Below, in pieces: positions 6,610 through 14,286 of a stretch of 64,000 bases of DNA (its first letter is position 1; each line of letters opens with the position of its first letter). This DNA comes from PALSA-1353 sp050014015 (GTDB taxonomy: Bacteria; Planctomycetota; Phycisphaerae; Tepidisphaerales; Tepidisphaeraceae), in contig JBEKEC010000009.1 of NCBI GenBank assembly GCA_050014015.1, forward strand, positions 1 to 64,000, written 5' to 3'. The notes under the pieces were generated by a model. That model saw nothing but the letters and a program-made list of their open reading frames with translations, did no database searches and was not told the origin of the DNA. The translations under genes were made by a program, and so were the position numbers.

Positions 6610-8676
6610 ATGGCAGGGGTTGACGCCAACGCCCGGAACGATAGCGTACCAATTGTTCAACAAGCGGTTTCAACAGTGTCCAATAAAACGGTGGTTGGCG
6701 CCACAGGTAAAACGGATTTGAGCCCTGGTGCAACGGGCGCCCTATCTTCCGGCCCGGGGCAATCCCTGTCTCCGGGGACAAACCTATCCAATCGGACCTT
6801 GCTGCGGTGGATGTTTCGGTTCATTCGTCCGGTGGTGCCGCTGGTGATATTGGCCTGCTGGTGGGTCGCCGCCGCGACGGGGACCGAAACGCTTACCCTT
6901 GGCGTGGCCAGGAAGGCCGTCAACGCCATCCAAAGCATCCATCAACTCGACAAGGGCCAGTCCCTTACCTTCCGCCATTGGCTGCTCCGGGCCGATCCGG
7001 GCACGGGACAATTGCTCGCAGCGCTGAAGATTCTTGGCGGGCTGGTGCTGGTCATGCTCGTCGTTCGCTATTTCAAGGAAACGGCCAATACGCGGATGAG
7101 CATGAACATGGTCTTCTACATCCGCGAGGCCGTGTACGACAAAGTGCAGCGGGTGGGATTCGGCTTCCACGACGTCCACAGTTCGGGGCAACTGATTAAC
7201 CGCGCCCTTTCCGATCTGCAGAACGTCCGCGCGTTCGTTCAGACCGCCGTGCTCGTGACCCTCGACATCGTGCTGGCGGTGGCGTTCAACATCCTGTTGA
7301 TCTGGACGGTGAATAAATGGGTGGCGGCGCTGTCGCTGATTCCCCTGCCGATCTGGACGTATTACGTCCTGCGCTTCAGCCGCAGGGTCCAGCCCGTGGC
7401 CCGGAGCGTGATGGAGGCCGAGGACCGCAACGTCTCGATCATCACGGAAAACATCGCCGGCGTTCACGTGGTGAAGGCGTTCGCGACCGAGGGACAGGAG
7501 ATCGCGAAATATCAGGCCAATTGCGACGCCTTCAAAGGCCGGGTCCTGACGCGCATCCGCATGTTCGCCAATTTCCAGCCGGTCATCCGCTCGATCGCGA
7601 TGGCGTCGCATCTGTCGCTGTTTCTGGCGGCGGGGATCCTGATGATCCGCGGCAAAATGGCCGCGGGCGACCTGTTCATGCTCGGCGGGGCGATGGGGAC
7701 GATCCTGGGGCGGCTCCAGCAGGTCGCGACCATCAACGAACAATATCAAAACGCGATGGTTTCCTCCCGGCGGCTTTACGAGGTGCTGATGGCCAAGCCC
7801 ACGGTGCCGGAAAAATCGGGGGCGCGGCCGCTGCCCCAAGGCCCGGGCACCGTCACCTTCGAGAACGTGACCTTCGGATACGACCCCCGCAAGCCCGTGC
7901 TCCACGACGTGAGTTTTTCCATCAGGGGCGGAAGCGTCGTCGCCATTGTCGGACCCACCGGGTCGGGCAAATCCACCGTCGTCAACCTCATCGCCCGATA
8001 TTACGACGTGCAGCGGGGCCGCGTGCTCATCGACGGCGTGGACGTGCGCGATCTGACCCTGGCCAGCCTGCGCACCCAGGTGGCAACGGTGTTTCAGGAA
8101 ACTTATCTTTTCAGCGATACCGTTTCCGGGAACATCGCCTACGGCAGGCCGAACATCAGCGAGAGCGACATCGAGGCGGCGGCGCGGCTGGCGCAGGCGC
8201 ACGATTTCGTCGAGGCCATGCCACGCGGCTATAAGGCCATGCTCGGCGAGCGGGGCGCATCCCTCTCCGGAGGCCAGCGCCAGCGCCTGGCGATCGCCCG
8301 CGCCATCGTCACCAATCCGCGCGTCCTGATTCTCGACGACGCCACCGCCGCCGTCGATCCCGAAACCGAGGACCTCATTCGCCGCGGCATGCGGTTCGTC
8401 ATGCACGGTCGCACCACGTTCATCATCGCCCATCGCATCAGCACCGTGAAGCAGGCCGATCTGGTGGTCGTGATCGAGCGCGGCGCCATTGCCCAGATCG
8501 GCACCCATGAGGAACTGATGTCCCGCGAGGGGCATTACCGCCAGATCGCCGAGGCCCAGCTCTTCGGCGACGAATCGCCGGGCGAGGATTTGACCAACGC
8601 CCCCTCGCACATGAAGCGCGTGCAATCGGAAAACGATATTGCCGCCGCCATCGCCGCGGCTGAAAAGGAAGGATGA
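6610..8676 (+). CDS. ABC exporter half-transporter (degenerate Walker B subunit)
   Basis: A 688-residue type IV ABC exporter: a 60-residue Ser/Thr/Gly-rich leader, a six-helix membrane domain, then the ATPase domain. Walker A is GPTGSGKST, the Q-loop VFQETYLF, the signature LSGGQ (8263-8277), and the H-loop IIAHRIST. The Walker B end reads LILDDATAAVD, with Asp (codon 8338-8340) where the catalytic Glu normally stands. The partner gene 98 bases downstream has the complementary changes, so the two form a heterodimer. The start is ATG 6610; a TTG two codons earlier is possible. Substrate cannot be read from sequence; MsbA/multidrug-type lipid or drug export is the usual role. Confidence 0.93.
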   Translation: MAGVDANARNDSVPIVQQAVSTVSNKTVVGATGKTDLSPGATGALSSGPGQSLSPGTNLSNRTLLRWMFRFIRPVVPLVILACWWVAAATGTETLTLGVARKAVNAIQSIHQLDKGQSLTFRHWLLRADPGTGQLLAALKILGGLVLVMLVVRYFKETANTRMSMNMVFYIREAVYDKVQRVGFGFHDVHSSGQLINRALSDLQNVRAFVQTAVLVTLDIVLAVAFNILLIWTVNKWVAALSLIPLPIWTYYVLRFSRRVQPVARSVMEAEDRNVSIITENIAGVHVVKAFATEGQEIAKYQANCDAFKGRVLTRIRMFANFQPVIRSIAMASHLSLFLAAGILMIRGKMAAGDLFMLGGAMGTILGRLQQVATINEQYQNAMVSSRRLYEVLMAKPTVPEKSGARPLPQGPGTVTFENVTFGYDPRKPVLHDVSFSIRGGSVVAIVGPTGSGKSTVVNLIARYYDVQRGRVLIDGVDVRDLTLASLRTQVATVFQETYLFSDTVSGNIAYGRPNISESDIEAAARLAQAHDFVEAMPRGYKAMLGERGASLSGGQRQRLAIARAIVTNPRVLILDDATAAVDPETEDLIRRGMRFVMHGRTTFIIAHRISTVKQADLVVVIERGAIAQIGTHEELMSREGHYRQIAEAQLFGDESPGEDLTNAPSHMKRVQSENDIAAAIAAAEKEG

Positions 8677-8681
8677 AGGAG

Positions 8682-8766
8682 AAAACTCGAAATTCGAAAC
8701 TCGAATCAAATTCGAAATTCGAATGACGAAATGGCCTTCGATTCGAATTTCGAGTTTTGAATTTGT
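8682..8766. repeat. AT-rich interspersed inverted repeat, copy C
   Basis: Left arm AACTCGAAATTCGAAACTCG plus AATCAAATTCGAAATTCG, centre ATGACGAAATGGCC, right arm TTCGATTCGAATTTCGAGTTTTG. It fills the 97-base gap between the two exporter subunit genes, so it is transcribed as an internal operon hairpin. Confidence 0.85.
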
Positions 8767-8773
8767 GACCATT

Positions 8774-10648
8774 ATGTCTCTTTTCGGATTCACTGTTCGA
8801 TTGAAGAAGAAACCGACGTTGTCGGCGGCGGCGCTGCGCGCTTCGCAGATCGAATCGGAAGACGAAGACCGCTATCGCCCCATCCAATGGCCGCTGGTCC
8901 GGCGGCTGCTGGCGTCGCTGGCGCCTTTCAAACGCCTGTATTTCGCGGCCACCGCGCTGGGACTCTGCCAAGTATTGCTGGATATGCAGAGCCCTCAGTT
9001 CATGAAACATATCCTCAACTACTGCGCCGATTTTGTCGGTCGAAAACTGCCGGGTCTTTCGACGACGGCGGCGTCCTGGCACATCGTTCACGTGGTAGAG
9101 GCCTGGACCGCGGTGTTCGTCTGCTCGGTCATCCTGCAGAGGTTCACCATCCTCCTCATGACCCGCGCCGGCGAGAGCGTGCAATTCGACTTCCGACGCA
9201 AAATATTCGCGCAGCTTCAACGCCTGTCGATGAGTTTTTACGACCGCACGAAGCTCGGCCGCATCATCAGCCGCTGCACCACCGACGTGAACAGCCTGCG
9301 CGAAGTCAACGTCTGGGGCATCTTTCAGTTGGTTGCCAACGGCACGATCATGATCGTCGCGGCGGCCTATATGCTCCACGAGGACTCGCGGCTGTTTCTG
9401 GGGATCTGCTGGCTGGGGCCGGTCCTGTTTGCCTTGACCCGCGTTTACCACCGCAAATCCGCCAATCTCTATCAAATCGCGCGCGAGGGGTTCACCCGGG
9501 TCAGCACCAATCTGGCCGAGAACATCACCGGCATGCGCGTCGTCACCGCGTTCAACCGGCAGGACCCCAACCTCGACGTTTTCAACGGCCTGCAACAGAT
9601 CAACACCACCAACAACATGGCCGTCGCCCGGGTCAACGGGATTTACCAGCCGCTCCTGGAAGTCGTGCGTTACTTCGGCCGGGTGACGGTCCTGCTCTAC
9701 GGCGGATACATGGTGGCGATCGGCGCCAAGGGCGTGGGATCGGTCGTGGCATTCTGGATGTACTGGGATTGGTTCATGGGCCCCGTGATTACCCTTGGGG
9801 CGTTTTACAACCAATTGATGATGGCCATGGCGGGCGCCGAGCGCGTCTTCGGGCTTCTGGAGTTGAAACCGGAGGTTTGCGATGAGTCCGACGCCCGTCC
9901 CCTGCCGCGGTTGCAGGGCCAGGTCGTTTTTGAGGACGTGGTGTTCGGCTACGCCGCCGACCGGCCGGTCTTGCACGAGATCAACTTCGAGGCCCGGCCG
10001 GGGCAGATGGTGGCCTTGGTCGGCCCGACCGGCGGGGGCAAAAGCAGCATCGTGTCCCTGATTGCCCGCTTCTATCAGCCGCAAAAAGGCCGCGTTCTGG
10101 TGGATGGCCAGGACATCCGGCACGTCACCGGCGATTCGCTGCACAAGCAGATGGGCCTCGTGCTGCAAGTGAATTACCTGTTCACCGGAACCGTGATGGA
10201 GAACATCCGTTACGCCAGGCCCCAGGCCACCGAGCGGGAAGTGATCGAAGCCGCCCGGGCGATCGGTTCCTATGATTCCATCATGAGCCTGGCCCGGGGA
10301 TTCGAAACGGAGGTCGGCGAACGCGGCGCCAGCATGTCCGTCGGGCAGCGCCAGCTCATCTGCTTTACCCGCGCGTTTCTGGCCGATCCGCGAATCTTCA
10401 TGCTCGACGAAGCCACCAGTTCCGTGGATACCGCGACCGAATTGCTCTTGCAGCAATCGCTGGAGAAGCTGCTGGAGGGCCGCACGACCTTCATCGTCGC
10501 CCATCGCCTCAGCACCATCCTGCGCGCCGACCAGATCCTGGTGGTCGACGGCGGCCGGATCGTCGAACGCGGAACCCACCGCGAACTGCTGGCGGCGGGG
10601 GGGAAATATGCCCACCTCTACCGCCAGTTTGTGACGCCGGGACAGTAG
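8774..10648 (+). CDS. ABC exporter half-transporter (canonical Walker B, altered signature)
   Basis: A 624-residue ABC exporter with six predicted helices and a C-terminal ATPase. Walker A is GPTGGGKSS, Walker B ends FMLDEATSSVD with the catalytic Glu (10409-10411), and the H-loop is IVAHRLST. The signature reads MSVGQ (10334-10348) rather than LSGGQ. In a dimer this altered signature faces the Asp-containing Walker B of the upstream subunit, making one degenerate and one consensus ATP site, as in TM287/288 and BmrCD. The start ATG at 8774 (MSLFGFTVRL) excludes 45 in-frame codons that read through the repeat. Convergent with the CopC-like gene, with three bases between stops. Confidence 0.93.
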   Translation: MSLFGFTVRLKKKPTLSAAALRASQIESEDEDRYRPIQWPLVRRLLASLAPFKRLYFAATALGLCQVLLDMQSPQFMKHILNYCADFVGRKLPGLSTTAASWHIVHVVEAWTAVFVCSVILQRFTILLMTRAGESVQFDFRRKIFAQLQRLSMSFYDRTKLGRIISRCTTDVNSLREVNVWGIFQLVANGTIMIVAAAYMLHEDSRLFLGICWLGPVLFALTRVYHRKSANLYQIAREGFTRVSTNLAENITGMRVVTAFNRQDPNLDVFNGLQQINTTNNMAVARVNGIYQPLLEVVRYFGRVTVLLYGGYMVAIGAKGVGSVVAFWMYWDWFMGPVITLGAFYNQLMMAMAGAERVFGLLELKPEVCDESDARPLPRLQGQVVFEDVVFGYAADRPVLHEINFEARPGQMVALVGPTGGGKSSIVSLIARFYQPQKGRVLVDGQDIRHVTGDSLHKQMGLVLQVNYLFTGTVMENIRYARPQATEREVIEAARAIGSYDSIMSLARGFETEVGERGASMSVGQRQLICFTRAFLADPRIFMLDEATSSVDTATELLLQQSLEKLLEGRTTFIVAHRLSTILRADQILVVDGGRIVERGTHRELLAAGGKYAHLYRQFVTPGQ

Positions 10649-10650
10649 CG

Positions 10651-11031
10651 CTAATCCTTAATGTTGATGGTGAACTTGAATTTGCCTTCGTTTTGCTGGC
10701 CGTCGGGAGCGGTCACGTTCCAGATGACGGTGTACTCGCCGTCATACAGCCTCGTGGGGATCGATATGATGAGACCCTTCTTATCATTGGGGTCTTGATG
10801 GGTATCTTCGTTGTCGACCTTGTTGCCCTGGCCGTCGTCCACTTCGAGCGAGCTGAAATTGAAATCGACCTCTTCGGTGAACCAAACTTTGACCATGGTG
10901 GGTGGAACATCGACCACCGATCCCACCTTGGGGTCGGCGTGGTCCAGGGACGGCTTGGCCAACGCTGCGCGCGGGAGCACAAGCACAACCACAATCGACA
11001 GGGCTGTCAGAATGCGTGCTGAAGGTTTCAT
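10651..11031 (-). CDS. periplasmic CopC-fold protein lacking the usual copper histidines
   Basis: A 126-residue protein with a signal peptide (cut near ALA, residues 23-25) and one CopC/YobA immunoglobulin-like domain: DHADPKVGSVVDVPP, VWFTEEVDF, YDGEYTVIWNVTAPDGQQNEGKFKFTI. In CopC the mature N-terminal His and a His before the last strand (DGH..G.F.F) bind Cu(II). Here the mature N-terminus would be KPSLDH and the last site reads DGQQNEG, so both are missing. Copper binding is doubtful; a structural or carrier role is as likely. No CopD or copper pump is adjacent. Confidence 0.85.
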   Translation of the reverse strand: MKPSARILTALSIVVVLVLPRAALAKPSLDHADPKVGSVVDVPPTMVKVWFTEEVDFNFSSLEVDDGQGNKVDNEDTHQDPNDKKGLIISIPTRLYDGEYTVIWNVTAPDGQQNEGKFKFTINIKD

Positions 11032-11265
11032 GTCGGCAAGGGCGTCAGGACATCCGCATGATCGACCGCCGCCCGTCGCCGCTTTATTCAGGGAATCATG
11101 GACGCCTCTTGAGCCGTCACCGCCCGATAACTTGCCTTCGACACATTCGTTGCGACCGTTAAAGCCGACGAGGGTGCTTTATATGGCCGGCCCGGGGCCG
11201 AAGTTGCCGGAAAATTCTGGTTAATCGCCCGTCACGCGCGTCCGATTCAATTCGATATCTGTCCC

Positions 11266-12588
11266 ATGAGGAAAGCTATGAAAAACCCTGGCAATCGGTC
11301 GCGGCGGCGCGGAATAGCGATAATCTATGTCATCATCGCGCTCGTCGCGATGCTTGGATTCTGCTCCCTGGCCGTGGACCTGGGCCGCGTGCAGACCGCC
11401 AAGACCGAGCTGCGCCGCGCCGCCGACGCCGCCGCACGCGCCGGCGCGGCGTACCTTCCGCAGGGAACCTCCGCCGTGCGGAGCGCCGCGATTGCCATCG
11501 CCTCTCAGAACAAATGCGATGGCGCCAGCGTCGTCCTCACCAATTCCAACGTTTCCGTCGGCATCTGGAATAAGAGCACCAACACCTTCAGCACCAGCGG
11601 CTCGGCGGACAACGTGACCACGTTCAACGCCGTGCAAATCAGCGCGCTCCGCACCAAGGCCAACGGCAACCCCATCCCGCTGCTTTTCGGTTCGATTCTT
11701 GGCGCTTCCACCTGCAACGTAACCGCGACCTCGGTCGCGGCGCTGGTGGCGGTTTCCGCGCCACTCACCGACTATGTTTCCGCGCACGGCAATCCGTGGC
11801 TCGCCGGGCAACCCGCGGGCACGTTGGGCAGCGAGCCAGACAACAATTATATGAACGAGGAACATCCTTGGAAGTATGACATCGCCAATCCGGGAAAGGT
11901 TGCCTCGGCCGTTACCACGGAGCAGTCCTCGGGTTCCTATACAACGCCCACCGACTCTTCGAAGCTCGAAAGCTCGGACTACTCAACCGGCGAGCCCTAT
12001 GGCTCCCCAGTCGCCTTCAACGTCAGTCCGGGCTCGGTCATTCAAATTCAGGTTCCAACAAGCGGTTCGGGCAGTACGGCGGCGAATCACGGCCTTCTCG
12101 ACAACACTGGCAACGGAATCAACACCAACGCCGACGGCAACGACGGGGGTTCGGTTGCAATTTACAGCGACGACGCCGCCAATCCCAGCGATGCCCAGGG
12201 CACCGTCACTACCAGCGGAACAGAGCATGGCATCTCGAACATCGCCACGCCCATCAATTCCCTGAATGGTGTTTTCATGGACCAGAACGGCGCCACCTAT
12301 GGAGCGGATAGCACTCAGGAAACCAGCGAATCCAATCCCCCCGCCACCCCTAGCGGATTGGATTTCAGCACCCAGGCCGCCCGGGATTACACCGCCATCC
12401 AGCCGGAACTCAACCAGACGTTTTTTATCGGCAACGGCCAGACCAGCTCCGGCGTCCAGCAAACCATCGTCGTTCCCAACAAGGCGTATACGTTGTTCCT
12501 GGGCACCATGGACGGACACGAGTGGAGCAACAACCAGGGCGGCTTCAACGCCACCATCACCGAATTTAACGTCGAACTCGTTCACTGA
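11266..12588 (+). CDS. TadG-like (TadE/G N-terminal) secreted protein, copy 1
   Basis: A 440-residue protein. After RRRGIA comes one hydrophobic helix (IIYVIIALVAMLGFCSLAVDLG) and QTAKTELRRAADAAARAGAAYL, the hallmark of the TadG-like putative Flp pilus-assembly N-terminal domain: a prepilin-like anchor and a start resembling VWA-linked TadG. The rest is a Ser/Thr/Asn/Gly-rich extracytoplasmic domain ending in a jelly-roll-like block (TIVVPNKAYTLFLGTMDGHEWSNNQGG). A second copy of the gene follows 231 bases later. No other tad genes are in the window, so a pilus role is unproven; a secreted structural protein is possible. Confidence 0.85.
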   Translation: MRKAMKNPGNRSRRRGIAIIYVIIALVAMLGFCSLAVDLGRVQTAKTELRRAADAAARAGAAYLPQGTSAVRSAAIAIASQNKCDGASVVLTNSNVSVGIWNKSTNTFSTSGSADNVTTFNAVQISALRTKANGNPIPLLFGSILGASTCNVTATSVAALVAVSAPLTDYVSAHGNPWLAGQPAGTLGSEPDNNYMNEEHPWKYDIANPGKVASAVTTEQSSGSYTTPTDSSKLESSDYSTGEPYGSPVAFNVSPGSVIQIQVPTSGSGSTAANHGLLDNTGNGINTNADGNDGGSVAIYSDDAANPSDAQGTVTTSGTEHGISNIATPINSLNGVFMDQNGATYGADSTQETSESNPPATPSGLDFSTQAARDYTAIQPELNQTFFIGNGQTSSGVQQTIVVPNKAYTLFLGTMDGHEWSNNQGGFNATITEFNVELVH

Positions 12589-12613
12589 ATGGTGACACGA
12601 ATTGGGACCTTCC

Positions 12614-12645
12614 AAGCCCCGGATGTACGTCCGGGGCTTTCTTTC
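12614..12645 (+). terminator. rho-independent terminator after the first TadG-like gene
   Basis: AAGCCCCGGA (12614-12623) pairs perfectly with TCCGGGGCTT (12630-12639) over the loop TGTACG, followed by TCTTTC. The ten-pair GC-rich stem 26 bases after the stop codon separates the two TadG-like genes into independent transcripts. Confidence 0.9.
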
Positions 12646-12819
12646 GCGCGCCGCGCGAGTCTGATATCCCGCCCAGCCGCCCGATAACGCACACCCGAAT
12701 TTTCCCTCCCAACGATGCAGACGTTGCCCGCCTCACCAGCGGATCGCCCACGCTCAGCCAAACCGTCAAAACCGCTTGCAATTTCCTTCAGGAATTCAAT
12801 CCGGTGACATAATCCCCGC

Positions 12820-14097
12820 ATGACAAACCATGTGGAAAATATCGCGCGGCGTTCACGCCGCCGCGGCATCGCAATGATCTACGTCATCGTCGCACTCGTC
12901 GTCATGCTGGGATTCTGCTCGCTCGCCGTCGATCTGGGCCGGGTTCAAACCGCCAAGACCGAGCTTCGGCGCGCCATCGATGCGGCGGCGCGGTCGGGCG
13001 CCGCGTTTCTGCCGCAGGGAACCGACGCCGTGCAAAATGCGGCCCTCGGGATCGCCTCGAAAAACAAGGTCGACAATCTGTTTCTCAAACTGAACACCGC
13101 CGACGTTCAGATCGGCGTATGGAATAAGAGCACCAAGACGTTCAGCACCAGTGGCTCCGCGGACAACGTCACGACCTTCCACGCCGTGCAGGTCACGGGC
13201 CTGCGAACCAGGGCCAACGGAAATCCAATTCCCCTGGTCTTCGGCTCGATCCTGGGCGCTTCAACCTGCGACGTGAAAGCCACCGCCGTCGCCGCCCTCA
13301 TTTCCGTCCAGACGCCCCAGTCCGTCTACGTTTCGGCGCACGGCAATCCCTGGCTCGCCGGCGAGCCCGCCGGCACGCTGGGTAGCGTTCCGGACGATGC
13401 ATATGACAAACCGAAGGCAAACAACGACCATCCGTGGAAGTATGACATCGCCAACCCCAGCAAGGCGGACACTTCCTCGACGGTCTACAGCGATTCGACG
13501 AAAGTCGAATCCTCGGACTATTCCAGCGACGAGCCCTACGGCTCTCCAGCCGAATTCAACTTAACCGTCACGCCGGGCTCGGTCATTCAAATTTCCGTTC
13601 CCCAAGGCGATACGGCGACGAATTCCGGCTATCTCGACAACACCGGCAACGGAATCTCTACCAGCGCCGACGGCTCCAACAACGGCTCCTACGCCATCTA
13701 CAGCGACGACGCCGCCAACCCGAATCTTCCCCAGGGCAGCGTGACCACCAGCGGTTCCGAACACGGAATCTCCAACATCGCCACACCGATCAATTCCGTC
13801 GTCGGCGTTTTCCTCAACACCAGTAACGGGACCGTTCCTGACGACCAGGGCACGCCACCCACCGGCCTGGATTTCAGCACCCAGACTTCCCGCGATTACA
13901 CCTCGCTCGAGCCGGACCTTCGGCAATCGTTCTACGTTGGCGACGGCGAAACCTCCTCGGGCGTCCAGCAAACCATCGTCGTGCCCGCCAACGCCACCAC
14001 CCTGTTCCTTGGCACGATGGACGGCCACGAATGGAGCAACAACCAGGGCGGTTTCCACGCCACGATCACCCAATTCCAGATCGAACTGGTGCATTAA
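12820..14097 (+). CDS. TadG-like (TadE/G N-terminal) secreted protein, copy 2
   Basis: A 425-residue paralogue of the gene at 11266-12588 with the same layout: RRRGIAMIYVIVALVVMLGF anchor, QTAKTELRRAIDAAARSGAAFL, long stretches alike (ADNVTTF, NGNPIPL, FGSILGAST, YVSAHGNPWLAG, SNIATPINS) and the same C-terminal block. Divergence is concentrated in the middle (about residues 190-330). It looks like a tandem duplication with time to diverge. It has its own transcript, because a strong terminator lies between the copies. ATG at 12820 fits the paralogue start. Confidence 0.85.
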   Translation: MTNHVENIARRSRRRGIAMIYVIVALVVMLGFCSLAVDLGRVQTAKTELRRAIDAAARSGAAFLPQGTDAVQNAALGIASKNKVDNLFLKLNTADVQIGVWNKSTKTFSTSGSADNVTTFHAVQVTGLRTRANGNPIPLVFGSILGASTCDVKATAVAALISVQTPQSVYVSAHGNPWLAGEPAGTLGSVPDDAYDKPKANNDHPWKYDIANPSKADTSSTVYSDSTKVESSDYSSDEPYGSPAEFNLTVTPGSVIQISVPQGDTATNSGYLDNTGNGISTSADGSNNGSYAIYSDDAANPNLPQGSVTTSGSEHGISNIATPINSVVGVFLNTSNGTVPDDQGTPPTGLDFSTQTSRDYTSLEPDLRQSFYVGDGETSSGVQQTIVVPANATTLFLGTMDGHEWSNNQGGFHATITQFQIELVH

Positions 14098-14135
14098 TTC
14101 GACGGACGACGTAACGGCTCGACGTGGCGGGCGTT

Positions 14136-14252
14136 GGCGAATTGCCGATTGCCAATTGCCAATTGCCGATTGAAAGAGCAGAGAGGCTCCCGTACTCCCG
14201 GTCTTCCAATCGGCAATAGGCAATTGGCAATCGGCAATCGGCAATCCGCGGC
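14136..14252. repeat. AATTGCCGATTGCC-type inverted repeat
   Basis: Left arm: four tandem units of the type GAATTGCCGATTGCC. Right arm: CAATCGGCAATAGGCAATTG and further GGCAATCGGCAAT units, inverted. About 45 bases of ordinary sequence separate the arms. Half copies occur at 35601-35638 and 51533-51570. Confidence 0.85.
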
Positions 14253-14286
14253 GCTCTTTTTTCCCCGACATCGCTACAATACGTTC

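Noticed and set aside
6784..8793. 669-codon minus-strand frame opposite the first ABC exporter gene, and a similar 725-codon frame at 8438-10615
   Set aside because: Long open frames opposite GC-rich genes are common. Their translations are rich in His, Gly, Asp and Gln with no domain, and the plus strand encodes unmistakable ABC exporters.
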